Origin: Desulfuromonas sp.
Lineage (GTDB): Bacteria; Desulfobacterota; Desulfuromonadia; Desulfuromonadales; BM501
Direction of reading: 5' to 3'
Assembly (NCBI RefSeq): GCF_002868845.1
Contig: NZ_PKUB01000025.1
Coordinates: forward strand, 1-64,000
Length of the DNA stretch: 64,000 nt
Both the position numbers and the translations under genes were made by a program. Positions 16,965 through 25,456 of this stretch are shown here, in pieces. Under the pieces are notes generated by a model. That model ran no database searches, was not told the origin of the DNA, and saw only the letters and a list, made by a program, of their open reading frames with translations. How positions within the stretch are numbered: position 1 is the first letter of the stretch; each line of letters opens with the position of its first letter.

Positions 16965-18209
16965 TCAGTGCGTTCCCATGATCAAATTGGCAATCCCCTT
17001 CGGCTCGGCCAGCAGCAAGTCTTCGGGAACCCGCTGGCCGTTGGTGACGTAGGAAAGAGGATAAGGGAATTTCTGCTGGACATTGAGCAGTGCGCCCAGG
17101 GTTTCGCATTCGTCGAGTTTGGTGAAGAGGAGGCTGCTGATGGGCAGGCGGCCGAAGCTTTGCACCGCGCTGGAGATCTCCCGCTCCCGGGTGTTGGCCG
17201 CGAGCACCAGGTGGTTCTCGACGCCGCTCTCCTCTCCGAGAAAGGCCGCCATCTCCTCCAGGCCGAGGCCGTCCTTGGGACTGCGCCCCGCCGTATCGAC
17301 GAGGATCAGTTCCTTGTCCCGGTGCTTGGCGAGCTGCTGGCGGAACTGCTCCGGGGAGATGGCCACATCGACCGGCAGGTCCATGATCTCGCCGTAGACC
17401 TTGAGCTGCTCGGCGGCGGCAATGCGGTAGATGTCGATGGTCACCAGGGCCACCCTGCGCCCCTGGCGCAGCAGGTGGTCTGCGGCGAGCTTGGCGACGG
17501 TAGTCGTCTTGCCGACCCCGGTGGGACCGACCAGGGCGACGGTGCGGGGCCCGCGGCCCTCGAAAGCGAGGGGCCCGCTGACCTTGACCAGGTGGGCGAT
17601 GGCCTGCCGGGCGAAGGCCTTGAGGACCTGGGGATTTTCTTTCTGGCGGGTGGTCAGCTTGCCCATGGCGATGCGGACCATGGCCTCCTCCACCTCTCCC
17701 TCCAGGCCGTACGCGGACAGGATGTCGGCCAGGGTGGCGACCCACCCCTTCCTGGAGGCGGCGCCCTCCAGGGCGCTGCGGGGAACGTCGGTTCGCGCTC
17801 CGGCGCCCGGGACGGAGGCCGTTTCGAACATCTTTTTCAGATCGCGGATCTCGCCGCGCAACTCCTCGATGTTCAGGGAGGAGAGGTGGCCCTTGAGCCC
17901 CTCCACTTCCTCCTCGAGAGGATCGATGACCCGGCGATTCTTCCAGATGTCGGCGTAGGAGATGTCCTCCTCGATCGGGGCGCGGCGCGGAGGGGGGGCC
18001 GAAGCCCCGGCGGAACGGACCAGGTGCTGCGCCTCGGCGGGCGGGGCCTCCACGGCGGCGGTCACCTCCAGGCGGGGCTTGCCCAGCCTCCCCATCCCCC
18101 CGCGGCGCACGCTGCGTGTGGAGAGGATCAGCGCCTCGGCTCCCAGGGTCTCCTTGACCTGGCGCAGAGCGCTTTTCATATCGTCGGCTTCGAAAACCTT
18201 AACTTGCAT
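16965..18209 (-). CDS. flhF: flagellar placement GTPase FlhF (SRP-type)
   Basis: FlhF is an SRP-like GTPase that marks the site of flagellar assembly, usually the pole. The 414-residue protein has an N-terminal basic region (MQVKVFEADDMKSALRQVKE), a variable linker, an N domain, and the G domain with GPTGVGKTTTVAKLAAD (G1), DIYRIAAAEQLK, DTAGRS (G3) and FTKLDE (G4). It overlaps flhA by 11 nt. Confidence 0.96.
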   Translation of the reverse strand: MQVKVFEADDMKSALRQVKETLGAEALILSTRSVRRGGMGRLGKPRLEVTAAVEAPPAEAQHLVRSAGASAPPPRRAPIEEDISYADIWKNRRVIDPLEEEVEGLKGHLSSLNIEELRGEIRDLKKMFETASVPGAGARTDVPRSALEGAASRKGWVATLADILSAYGLEGEVEEAMVRIAMGKLTTRQKENPQVLKAFARQAIAHLVKVSGPLAFEGRGPRTVALVGPTGVGKTTTVAKLAADHLLRQGRRVALVTIDIYRIAAAEQLKVYGEIMDLPVDVAISPEQFRQQLAKHRDKELILVDTAGRSPKDGLGLEEMAAFLGEESGVENHLVLAANTREREISSAVQSFGRLPISSLLFTKLDECETLGALLNVQQKFPYPLSYVTNGQRVPEDLLLAEPKGIANLIMGTH

Positions 18210-20280
18210 TGAGGCTCACCATTCCGAGAGACCGTATCTTGAGGTGGGGCGCGATCTCGTTGTGGGAGAGGACCGCCAGGTTGGGCAGGAACCGTTCGGT
18301 CAACCTTTTGACATGGGGTCGGATCGTTGGCGGGCAGAGGAGCACCGGCAGGCTGCCGCCGCCGAACTTCTCCACGCTCTTGCTCAGCTCCCCGACGACG
18401 GCCTGGGCCGTCCCCGGATCGAGCGCCAGGTAGCTCCCCTGGCCCGACTGGACGATGGCATCCTGAAAAGCCTCTTCCAGGGCGGGGTCCAGTGTCAGCA
18501 GGGAGAGGGTGTTTTCCTGGGCGAAGCTGGAGCAGATCGAGCGGCTCAGGCCCTGGCGCACGTGCTCGGTGAGGAAGTCGGGATCCTGGCTGGCCGGCGC
18601 GCTGTCGGCGAGGGCCTCCAGGATGGTCCGCATGTCCCTGATGGAGACGTGTTCTCTGAGCAGATTCTGCAACACTTTCATCACTCCCCCGAGGCTCAGC
18701 AGGCCGGGAACCAGCTCCTCGACCAGCTTCGGATACTCCTTGCCGAGGTTATCGAGCAAGTTCTGTGCCTCTTGGCGTCCCATGAGCTCGTGACCGTGTC
18801 TTTTTATGGTTTCGCTGACATGGGTGGCCATGACCGTAGTGCAGTCGACAACGGTGTATCCGGCGATCTGGGCCAGCTCTTTTTTGTCTTCGGAAATCCA
18901 GGTCGCCGGCAGGCCGAAGGCCGGCTCGACCGTCGCCGTTCCCTTGAGGGTCTCGGTGGCGGTGCCCGGGTTCATGGCCAGGCAATGACCGGGAAGAGTC
19001 TCGGCGCTGGCGATGCGCACCCCCTTGAGAAGGATGGCGTACTCGTTGGGCTTGAGCTGAAGGTTGTCCTTGATGTGGATGGGGGGAACGATGAAGCCCA
19101 TCTCCAGGGCGAACTGCTTGCGGATCGAGCGGATCCGGTTGAGCAGCTCGCCCTCCTGGGAGGCGTCGACGAAGGGAATCAGCCCGTAGCCGACCTCCAG
19201 CTCGAGCAGGTCGACGCTCATCATCTCCTCGTAGTTCTCCGGCTCGGCCGGAGCCGGGCGCTCCTCCGCCTCGCGGAGGCTGACTTCCCGCCGGCGGCGG
19301 GCCTTCTCGGCGCGATAGGCCACCGCGCCGAGACCGGCGCTGAGGAAGAGGAAGGAGAAGTGGGGCAGGCCGGGGATCAGGGCGAAGAAGAACAGAATAC
19401 CCGCCACCATCCACAGGGCCCTGGGGTTGAAGAAGAACTGCGCCTTGATCTCCGTGCCGAGGTCTCCTTCGCCGCCGGTGCGCGTGACCAGGATGCCGGC
19501 GGCGGTGGAAATGATCAGGGCGGGCACCTGGCCCACCAGCCCGTCGCCGACGGTGAGGATCGTGTAGTTCTGGGCCGCGCTCGCCATCGGCATCCCCATC
19601 TGCAGGACCCCGATGACGAAGCCGGCGCCGATGTTGATCAGGGTGATAATGATCCCGGCGATGGCGTCTCCGCGGACGAACTTGCTGGCGCCGTCCATGG
19701 CCCCGTAGAAATCGGCCTCCTGGGCGACGTCCTTGCGCCGGGTGCGGGCCTCCTCGTCGTTGATGAGACCGGCGTTGAGGTCGGCGTCGATGGCCATCTG
19801 CTTGCCGGGCATGGCGTCGAGTGTGAAACGGGCCGCCACCTCGGCGATGCGCCCCGCGCCCTTGGTGATGACCATGAAATTGATCACCACCAGGATCACG
19901 AAGATGACGATCCCGACCACGAAGTTCCCCCCCACCACGAACTGGCCGAAGGACTTGATGACGTTGCCGGCGGCGCCGGGCCCTTCGTTGCCGTGGAGCA
20001 GAATCAGGCGGGTCGAGGCCACGTTGAGAGAGAGCCGGAAGAGGGTCGTGGCCAGCAGGACCGAGGGGAAGACCGCGAAGTCCAGGGCCCGGGTGGAGTA
20101 GAGGGAGATGATGAGGATCAGCAGGGCGGCGGTGATGTTGAGCGCCAGGAAGAGATCGAGCAGCACCGACGGCAGCGGCACGATCATCAGCAGCAGAATG
20201 GTCATGAAGGCCGCCGCGACCAGCACGTCGCTGCGCAGAAGCATTTCGGAGAGGCGGTTTCGACTCAGTGCGGCGATCAT
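18199..20280 (-). CDS. flhA: flagellar type III export gate protein FlhA
   Basis: FlhA forms the nonameric ring of the export gate and docks substrates and chaperones. The 693 residues are the standard length: an N-terminal membrane half with about eight helices, including the conserved DAMPGKQMAIDADLNAGLI loop and AMDGASKFVRGDAIAGI, and a C-terminal cytosolic half with EVGYGLIPFVDASQEGELLNRI and DCTTVMATHVSETIK. The stop overlaps flhF, and the start overlaps flhB by 4 nt. Confidence 0.98.
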   Translation of the reverse strand: MIAALSRNRLSEMLLRSDVLVAAAFMTILLLMIVPLPSVLLDLFLALNITAALLILIISLYSTRALDFAVFPSVLLATTLFRLSLNVASTRLILLHGNEGPGAAGNVIKSFGQFVVGGNFVVGIVIFVILVVINFMVITKGAGRIAEVAARFTLDAMPGKQMAIDADLNAGLINDEEARTRRKDVAQEADFYGAMDGASKFVRGDAIAGIIITLINIGAGFVIGVLQMGMPMASAAQNYTILTVGDGLVGQVPALIISTAAGILVTRTGGEGDLGTEIKAQFFFNPRALWMVAGILFFFALIPGLPHFSFLFLSAGLGAVAYRAEKARRRREVSLREAEERPAPAEPENYEEMMSVDLLELEVGYGLIPFVDASQEGELLNRIRSIRKQFALEMGFIVPPIHIKDNLQLKPNEYAILLKGVRIASAETLPGHCLAMNPGTATETLKGTATVEPAFGLPATWISEDKKELAQIAGYTVVDCTTVMATHVSETIKRHGHELMGRQEAQNLLDNLGKEYPKLVEELVPGLLSLGGVMKVLQNLLREHVSIRDMRTILEALADSAPASQDPDFLTEHVRQGLSRSICSSFAQENTLSLLTLDPALEEAFQDAIVQSGQGSYLALDPGTAQAVVGELSKSVEKFGGGSLPVLLCPPTIRPHVKRLTERFLPNLAVLSHNEIAPHLKIRSLGMVSLNAS

Positions 20281-21341
20281 CCCTTAATCCCTTTGAGGCT
20301 GTAGACGTGTGCCAAAATTTCGGCTACCGCCTGGAAAAGTTCGTCCGGCACGGCCTGGCCGAGCTCCATCTTGTACAGGGCCCGCGCCACCGGCTTGTTC
20401 TCCACCAGGGGAACGCCGTTCTCCCCGGCGATCTCCCGGATGCGCATGGCCACCGCGTCGGCCCCCTTGGCCACCACCTGCGGAGCGTCCATCTCGCCCC
20501 TCCGGTAGGAGAGGGCCACCGAGAGGTGGGTCGGATTGGTGACCACCACGTCGGCCGTAGGCACCTCGGCCATCATCCGCTTGCGGGCCATCTCGGTCTG
20601 AAGGGAGCGGATGCGCGACTTGAGCATGGGATCCCCCTCGGTTTCCTTGAACTCCTCTTTCTGCTCCTGCTTGGTCATCTTCATTTTCTGTTCCAACTCA
20701 TAGCGAACGAACAAAAAATCGAAAAACGCAAGAAGAATCAGGATGCCGCTGCTCTTGGCGAGGACCAGCAGCGACACCCGGCCCAGGTAGTTCACGGTCT
20801 CGGAGGGCTCCATGTCGATCAGGTAGAGCCCCTGCTCGAATTCGGCGCTCACCGTCCGATAGGCCACCACCCCGATGAGCAGGACCTTGGCCAGGGACTT
20901 GACCAGCTCCACCAGGGAGCGTTTGGAAAAGAGCCGCGCCGCCCCCTTGATCGGGTTGAGCTTGCCCAGTTCGGGCTCGAGCGGCTTGGTGGTGAAGAGG
21001 AACACGACCTGGGAGACGCTGGACAAAAATCCGACCAGCATCACCATCATCAGCAGCGGGACGAGGAGCAGGCCGACCTTGCCGGCGATGAACATGAACA
21101 GGTCGATCACCGACAGGGGGGTGACCTCGAAGGTCCCGATCCGCTCCATCAGAACAACGATCAGCCCCTGCAGGTTGCGCCAGAACATCGGGGCGTAGAA
21201 GAACCACAGCAGCAGGCTGCAGGACATCAGCACCGCGGTATTGACCTCGCGGCTCTGGGCGACCTGGCCCTTCTTGCGAAAGTCCTGGCGGCGTTTCGCT
21301 GTCGCTTGTTCTGTGCGTTCCTGCCCTGTTTCCTCGGACAT
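20277..21341 (-). CDS. flhB: flagellar export switch protein FlhB
   Basis: FlhB switches export from rod/hook to filament substrates by self-cleavage. The 354-residue protein has four membrane helices and a cytosolic domain with the autocleavage motif N269-P-T-H272 in VVVTNPTHLSVAL. The N-terminus (ERTEQATAKRRQDFRKKGQ) is the typical basic leader. Cleavage between Asn and Pro is expected from the intact motif. FliK, encoded in the other operon, triggers the switch. Confidence 0.98.
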   Translation of the reverse strand: MSEETGQERTEQATAKRRQDFRKKGQVAQSREVNTAVLMSCSLLLWFFYAPMFWRNLQGLIVVLMERIGTFEVTPLSVIDLFMFIAGKVGLLLVPLLMMVMLVGFLSSVSQVVFLFTTKPLEPELGKLNPIKGAARLFSKRSLVELVKSLAKVLLIGVVAYRTVSAEFEQGLYLIDMEPSETVNYLGRVSLLVLAKSSGILILLAFFDFLFVRYELEQKMKMTKQEQKEEFKETEGDPMLKSRIRSLQTEMARKRMMAEVPTADVVVTNPTHLSVALSYRRGEMDAPQVVAKGADAVAMRIREIAGENGVPLVENKPVARALYKMELGQAVPDELFQAVAEILAHVYSLKGIKG

Positions 21342-21350
21342 GGGGTCTCC

Positions 21351-22127
21351 CTAAAGGGCCTGAAAGAGAAAGAGGACGCGATCCTGCAGGGCGGCGAACT
21401 CGCGCCCGAGCAGGGAGACCACCAGGGGGAGTGTCAATCCGATGACCAGCAGGGAGATGCCGATGTTCAGGGGAAAGGAGAGGAGGAAGACGTTGAGCTG
21501 GGGAAAGACCCGGGCCAGGATTCCCAGCACCAGCCCCGACAACAGGAGCACCGCCAGGATGGGGGCGCTGAACTGGACCCCGAGAGAGAACATCTGGCCG
21601 GCCAGGCCCATCAGGAAGGGGACCGCGCCGCCGCCCAGGTCGAGCTGGCCCGGGCTCAGAAAGTCGTAGGACCGCACGATCGCTCGAAGGAAGAGGTGGT
21701 GGACGTCCAGGGCGAGAAAAATCAGGATCGCCAGGATGTTCTGGAACTGGGAGACCAGGGAGACCTGGCGCTGGTTCTGGGGATCGTAGACGTTGGCCGC
21801 GGCGAAGCCCATCTGGTAGCCGATGATCGTCCCCCCGAGCTCCACCGCGGTGAAGACGAGCCGGGCGGTGAAGCCGACCATGACCCCCAGGAGGGTCTCG
21901 CTGACCACGAGCACGGCCAGGGTCCCCGGGCCGAAATCCGCAGGGGGCAGGTAGCCCTCCACCACGGGGAAGACCAACAGAGCCATGAAGACCGCCAGCC
22001 CGATGCGCACCCGGACCGGGGCGGTGCAGCTGCCGAAGACGGGCAGGGTCGCCATCAGGGCCCCCACCCGGGCGGCGCACACCAGAAAGAGCTGGAACTT
22101 GGCGAGGGGGATGACGAAGGGCTCCAC
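21351..22127 (-). CDS. fliR: flagellar export apparatus protein FliR
   Basis: FliR is a membrane subunit of the export-gate core with FliP and FliQ. The 258-residue protein is almost entirely hydrophobic with about six helices, and includes the typical ELGGTIIGYQMGFAAANVYDPQNQRQVSLVSQF segment and a late LLSFPLNIGISLLVIGLTLPL. It lies between fliQ and flhB with gaps of about 9 nt. Confidence 0.96.
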   Translation of the reverse strand: MEPFVIPLAKFQLFLVCAARVGALMATLPVFGSCTAPVRVRIGLAVFMALLVFPVVEGYLPPADFGPGTLAVLVVSETLLGVMVGFTARLVFTAVELGGTIIGYQMGFAAANVYDPQNQRQVSLVSQFQNILAILIFLALDVHHLFLRAIVRSYDFLSPGQLDLGGGAVPFLMGLAGQMFSLGVQFSAPILAVLLLSGLVLGILARVFPQLNVFLLSFPLNIGISLLVIGLTLPLVVSLLGREFAALQDRVLFLFQAL

Positions 22128-22135
22128 GATGCGCC

Positions 22136-22405
22136 TCAGCCGCCCAGGGAAACCATGTTTTCGAGGATGCCGTGGGTGAATGCCAGCATCTTCTGGATCA
22201 TCCAGGGGGCGAAGAGGATCAGCGAGACCAGCACCGCCACGATCTTGGGGATGAAGGTCATGGTCTGCTCGTTGATCTGGGTGGCGGCCTGGAAGATGCT
22301 GACCATCAGGCCGATCACGACGGCGGACAGAAGCATCGGGGCCGCCAGGAGCAGAACCATCTCCACTGCCTTGCGGCCGATATCGACAACGAATTCCGGG
22401 GTCAT
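22136..22405 (-). CDS. fliQ: flagellar export apparatus protein FliQ
   Basis: FliQ is an 89-residue two-helix membrane protein of the export-gate core. It starts MTPEFVVDIGRKAVEMVLLLAAPMLLSAVVIGLMVSIFQAATQINEQTMTF and ends with a second hydrophobic helix and ENMVSLGG, exactly the family pattern. A ribosome site AGAGG precedes the ATG. It is followed on the coordinate axis by a palindromic repeat that separates it from fliP. Confidence 0.97.
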   Translation of the reverse strand: MTPEFVVDIGRKAVEMVLLLAAPMLLSAVVIGLMVSIFQAATQINEQTMTFIPKIVAVLVSLILFAPWMIQKMLAFTHGILENMVSLGG

Positions 22406-22423
22406 GGGGGGAAACCTCTCAAT

Positions 22424-22497
22424 CCGGAAGCCGGAATCCAGAAGCCGCGAATTCAGGTGTTTTCACCTTGCTTCTGGCTTCCGGCTCCTGGCTTCTG
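22424..22497 (-). repeat. palindromic intergenic element between fliP and fliQ
   Basis: The arms CCGGAAGCC (22424-22432) and GGCTTCCGG (22476-22484) are perfectly complementary. Inside them AGAAGC pairs with GCTTCT, and AGGTG-TTTT-CACCT forms a central hairpin. The right side repeats the theme as GGCTTCTGGCTTCCGGCTCCTGGCTTCTG (split here as short direct repeats). It fills the only long gap in this otherwise tightly packed operon and looks like a dispersed REP-like element. Confidence 0.65.
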
Positions 22498-22498
22498 C

Positions 22499-23236
22499 CT
22501 AGTAAAAACTCTGCACCAGGGACCCGACCACCAGGTCCCAGCCGTCCACCAGGACGAAGAGGAGCAGCTTGAAGGGAAGGGAGATGATCGGCGGCGGGAG
22601 CATCATCATGCCCATGGCCATGAGCACAGAGGCCACCACCATGTCGATCACCAGAAAGGGGATGTAGACGAGGAACCCCATCTGGAAAGCCCGCTTCAGC
22701 TCGGAGAGCATAAAGGAGGGGATGAGGGTCATGGTCGGCACGTCGTCCCGGTCCTCGGGCTGCTCCAGGCCCGCCACGTTCATCAGCAGCCCCAGGTCCT
22801 GCTCCTTGGTCTGGGCGAACATGAACTCGCGGATCGGCCCCAGGGCATTCTCCAGGGCCACCTCCTGGCCGATTTCCTTCTCCAGGAAGGGCTGCAGGGC
22901 GGTCTCGTTGACCTGGCTCCAGACCGGGGCCATGATGAAGAAGGTCAGGAACAGGGCCAGCCCGACGATGATCTGGTTGGGGGGCATCTGCTGGGTCCCC
23001 ATGGCCTGGCGGACGAAGGAGAGGACGATGACGATGCGGGTGAAGGCGGTGGTCATCAGGAGGATCGCCGGGGCGACCGAGAGGACGGTGAGGACGAAGA
23101 GGATCTGAACGGCCGTGGAGACCTCTTCGGGCCCGTTGGCCTCGCCGATGCCGAGGGTGATGGTCGGCAGCCCCGCGGCCCCCGCCAGGCCGGGCAGCAG
23201 GAGCAGGCCCGCGGCCAGAAGGATCAGGGCCCTCAT
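22499..23236 (-). CDS. fliP: flagellar export apparatus protein FliP
   Basis: FliP forms the pentameric core of the export channel. The 245-residue protein has a cleavable-type signal (ALILLAAGLLLLPGLAGA), helices around TAVQILFVLTVLSVAPAILLMTTAFTRI and QIIVGLALFLTFFIMAP, and the conserved C-terminal half ELKRAFQMGFLVYIPFLVIDMVVASVLMAMGMMMLPP. The ATG at 23236 overlaps the fliO stop; longer in-frame starts would lie deep inside fliO. Confidence 0.97.
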   Translation of the reverse strand: MRALILLAAGLLLLPGLAGAAGLPTITLGIGEANGPEEVSTAVQILFVLTVLSVAPAILLMTTAFTRIVIVLSFVRQAMGTQQMPPNQIIVGLALFLTFFIMAPVWSQVNETALQPFLEKEIGQEVALENALGPIREFMFAQTKEQDLGLLMNVAGLEQPEDRDDVPTMTLIPSFMLSELKRAFQMGFLVYIPFLVIDMVVASVLMAMGMMMLPPPIISLPFKLLLFVLVDGWDLVVGSLVQSFY

Positions 23237-23607
23237 CGGCCTTCCTCCATCCGGGCCTGCAGGGCTTCGTCGAAAGACTTCGAGGAGCGCTCCCCGAGGG
23301 GCGAGAGGAGCTCGACCCGGTCGCCGCCGAGCCCCAGCAGGAATTCCTCGCCGCGCACCTCGACCAGGCACAGGGACCTCTTGGCCCCCAGGGGGCGCAT
23401 CTCCACCACCTTGATAATGCCCCCCTTGGCCGAGGGCAGAAAGCCGACCCCGCGGCGCCCGACCCAGTACAGGATGAGAATGATGCCGAGCACCACCCCG
23501 AGGGCGGCGATCAGCTTCAGGCTCGAGGAGAACAGGTCGCCGCCCTCGGCGGCGGCCTGGGCGGGGAGGGGAAAAGCCAGAGCGGCCAGCAGGAAGATCC
23601 GTCCCAT
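23233..23607 (-). CDS. fliO: flagellar biosynthesis protein FliO
   Basis: FliO assists assembly of the FliP ring. The 124-residue protein has a signal-like N-terminus, one strong membrane helix (LIAALGVVLGIILILYWVGRRG) and a small cytosolic domain with VVEMRPLGAKRSLCLVEVRGEEFLLGLGGD, the family core. It sits between fliN and fliP and overlaps fliP by 4 nt. Confidence 0.93.
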   Translation of the reverse strand: MGRIFLLAALAFPLPAQAAAEGGDLFSSSLKLIAALGVVLGIILILYWVGRRGVGFLPSAKGGIIKVVEMRPLGAKRSLCLVEVRGEEFLLGLGGDRVELLSPLGERSSKSFDEALQARMEEGR

Positions 23608-23615
23608 GGCGCGGC

Positions 23616-23939
23616 CTATCCCAGGTTCTCGATGCGTTCCGAGGGGCTGACCACGTCGGTCAGGCGGATGCCGAACTTCTCGTTGATCAGCACCGCCTCG
23701 CCCCGGGCGATGAGCCGGGAATTGACGTACAGGTCGAGGGGTTCGCCCGCCAGCTTGTCGAGCTCGATGACATGGCCCTCCTGCATCTGCAGCAGGTCCT
23801 TGACCAGGATCCTGGTGCGGCCGGCCTCGACCGAGACCTGCAGGGGAATGTCGAGCAGAAACTCGATGTTCTGTGCCTCCTTCTGCTCCTTGGGGGCCTC
23901 ATCGGGGACCTGCTTCGGGGTCAGTTCAGTGGTTTCCAT
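23616..23939 (-). CDS. fliN: flagellar motor switch protein FliN
   Basis: FliN forms the C-ring base with FliM. The 107-residue protein has an acidic, Glu/Pro/Lys-rich N-terminus and the SpoA domain LLDIPLQVSVEAGRTRILVKDLLQMQEGHVIELDKLAGEPLDLYVN, ending FGIRLTDVVSPSERIENLG. The ATG at 23939 lies inside the end of fliM (14-nt overlap) and has GGGAG 6 nt upstream. Confidence 0.96.
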   Translation of the reverse strand: METTELTPKQVPDEAPKEQKEAQNIEFLLDIPLQVSVEAGRTRILVKDLLQMQEGHVIELDKLAGEPLDLYVNSRLIARGEAVLINEKFGIRLTDVVSPSERIENLG

Positions 23940-24927
23940 CGTTTGCTCCCTGGGCAAGCTTGCGGCCGATGCGCACGGCCTTTTTGCCCTTGTAGATTCC
24001 GGCCATGGCCTGGAATTTCGGTTTTCCCTCCACCTGCACCTGCACCGGGTCGTCGGGGCCGCGGTCCAGGGCGATGATGTCGCCTTCCTGGAAATTGAGG
24101 ATATCCCTCACCTTGAGCACGATCTCGTCGAGCTGCACCGAGACCTGGGCCTCGACCTCGAAAAGCTCGCTGCCGATCCGGTTCGTCCAGCTCTCTCCCT
24201 CGCGGGAGGGCAGAGAGAGGAGGCCGTCGCGCATCTTGTCGCGCAGAGGCTCGATCACCACGTAGGGCAGGACGAGGCTCATCTCTCCGACCATTTTGTC
24301 GATCGCGACTTCGTAGCGGGCCACCATCACCGGGGTGTCGGGAGAGACCACGTTGCTCAGGCGCGGGTTGTTCTCCACCTTGACCAGGGAGGCACTGAGG
24401 TTTTCGAGGGGGCGGAAGGCCTTTTGCAGGTCGCCGCAAGCGCCTCCGAGCAGCCCCTGGATGAGGTGCATCTCGATGGTGGTCATGGGGCGCCCCGGAA
24501 TTCCCCCGCGGCCCTCGGGCCGACCGCCGAGAATCATTTCGATCAGGGAGAAGGAGAGGCTGCTGTCGAGAATGATCAAACCGCCGCTCTTGAAGGGATC
24601 GAGGCGCAGGATGCCGATGGCGGCCCCCTCGGCCAGGGACTTGGTGAAGGACTCGAACTCGGTGGACTCGAGCCCGCCGAGCTTGATCCCCGCCGAACGC
24701 TGCAGGCGGTTGGTAAGGGTCACCCCGTAGTTGCGGCCGAAGACGTCGAACAGGATATCGACGTTGGGGATCGGAACCCGTCCCGAGCCGGCGGTCTTGG
24801 TCAGGTCAAAGGGCTTGACCTTCCGCTCGCCATCCTGCGCCGAGGGCTCGGGTTCGGTCTCGATATCGCCCTGCTGCACGGCGGCCAGCAGTTCGGCGAT
24901 CTCTTCTTGGCTCAGTATGCGTTCCAA
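23926..24927 (-). CDS. fliM: flagellar motor switch protein FliM (TTG start)
   Basis: FliM binds CheY-P and sets rotor direction. The 333-residue protein begins with the CheY-binding peptide region LSQEEIAELLAAVQQGD. The central domain has the GGRPEGRGG-type loop, and the C-terminus has a SpoA domain (VQLDEIVLKVRDILNFQEGDIIALDRG). No ATG fits the start: the codon before ERILSQEEI is TTG at 24927 with AGGA 6 nt upstream, so a TTG start is called. It lies 8 nt after fliL. Confidence 0.95.
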   Translation of the reverse strand: MERILSQEEIAELLAAVQQGDIETEPEPSAQDGERKVKPFDLTKTAGSGRVPIPNVDILFDVFGRNYGVTLTNRLQRSAGIKLGGLESTEFESFTKSLAEGAAIGILRLDPFKSGGLIILDSSLSFSLIEMILGGRPEGRGGIPGRPMTTIEMHLIQGLLGGACGDLQKAFRPLENLSASLVKVENNPRLSNVVSPDTPVMVARYEVAIDKMVGEMSLVLPYVVIEPLRDKMRDGLLSLPSREGESWTNRIGSELFEVEAQVSVQLDEIVLKVRDILNFQEGDIIALDRGPDDPVQVQVEGKPKFQAMAGIYKGKKAVRIGRKLAQGANDGNH

Positions 24928-24935
24928 GGTCGTTC

Positions 24936-25427
24936 CTATTGGATGACGAATTCGGTGAAATAGAGCTTCTTGACCTTGCCGGCCTTCAACAGGTCGTTGA
25001 TGCGGCTGACCAGCTCGGCGCGCAGCTGCAGTTTGCCCTGCAGGTCGTAGAGTTCGCCAAAGGTCTTGCTGCCGATGAGAAGCAGAATGGCGTCCCTGAT
25101 CTGGGGCATCCTGTTCTGCACCTCCTCCCCGACCAGGGGACCGGAAAGCTCCAGGGTGATGGCCGACTTGAGGTAGCGGGTCTCCTGTTCGTCGAGCAGG
25201 TTGACAATAAAGTCGTCCAGCCCCACCAGGGGCCCGATGGTCCCCTGATCCTGCGAAGCCTCTGCGGAGCCGGCCGCCTCGCCCGCCGCCTTCTCGTCCC
25301 CGCCCGAGGAGCCGAGCAGGAAGCCGCCGACTCCGGCCCCGACCGCCAGGACCAGGGCAACCACGATGATCAAAAGAAACTTCTTGCTGCACTTGGCGCC
25401 CTTGCTCTCTTCCTTGTTCTCCGACAT
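24936..25427 (-). CDS. fliL: flagellar basal body-associated protein FliL
   Basis: FliL is a single-pass inner-membrane protein that surrounds the stators and supports torque. The 163-residue protein has a short Lys/Glu-rich cytosolic tail, a helix (FLLIIVVALVLAVGAGVGGFLLG), an Ala/Gly/Glu linker and a periplasmic domain with LDDFIVNLLDEQETRYLKSAITLEL and RAELVSRINDLL, ending in the usual VKKLYFTEFVIQ. It lies between motB and fliM. Confidence 0.96.
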   Translation of the reverse strand: MSENKEESKGAKCSKKFLLIIVVALVLAVGAGVGGFLLGSSGGDEKAAGEAAGSAEASQDQGTIGPLVGLDDFIVNLLDEQETRYLKSAITLELSGPLVGEEVQNRMPQIRDAILLLIGSKTFGELYDLQGKLQLRAELVSRINDLLKAGKVKKLYFTEFVIQ

Positions 25428-25456
25428 GGCGACGATTCTCCGTGGTGTCTTGCTGG

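Noticed and set aside
20268-22502. Long plus-strand open frame opposite flhB-fliR-fliQ
   Set aside because: It spans three well-conserved minus-strand genes and is an artefact of high GC at third positions.
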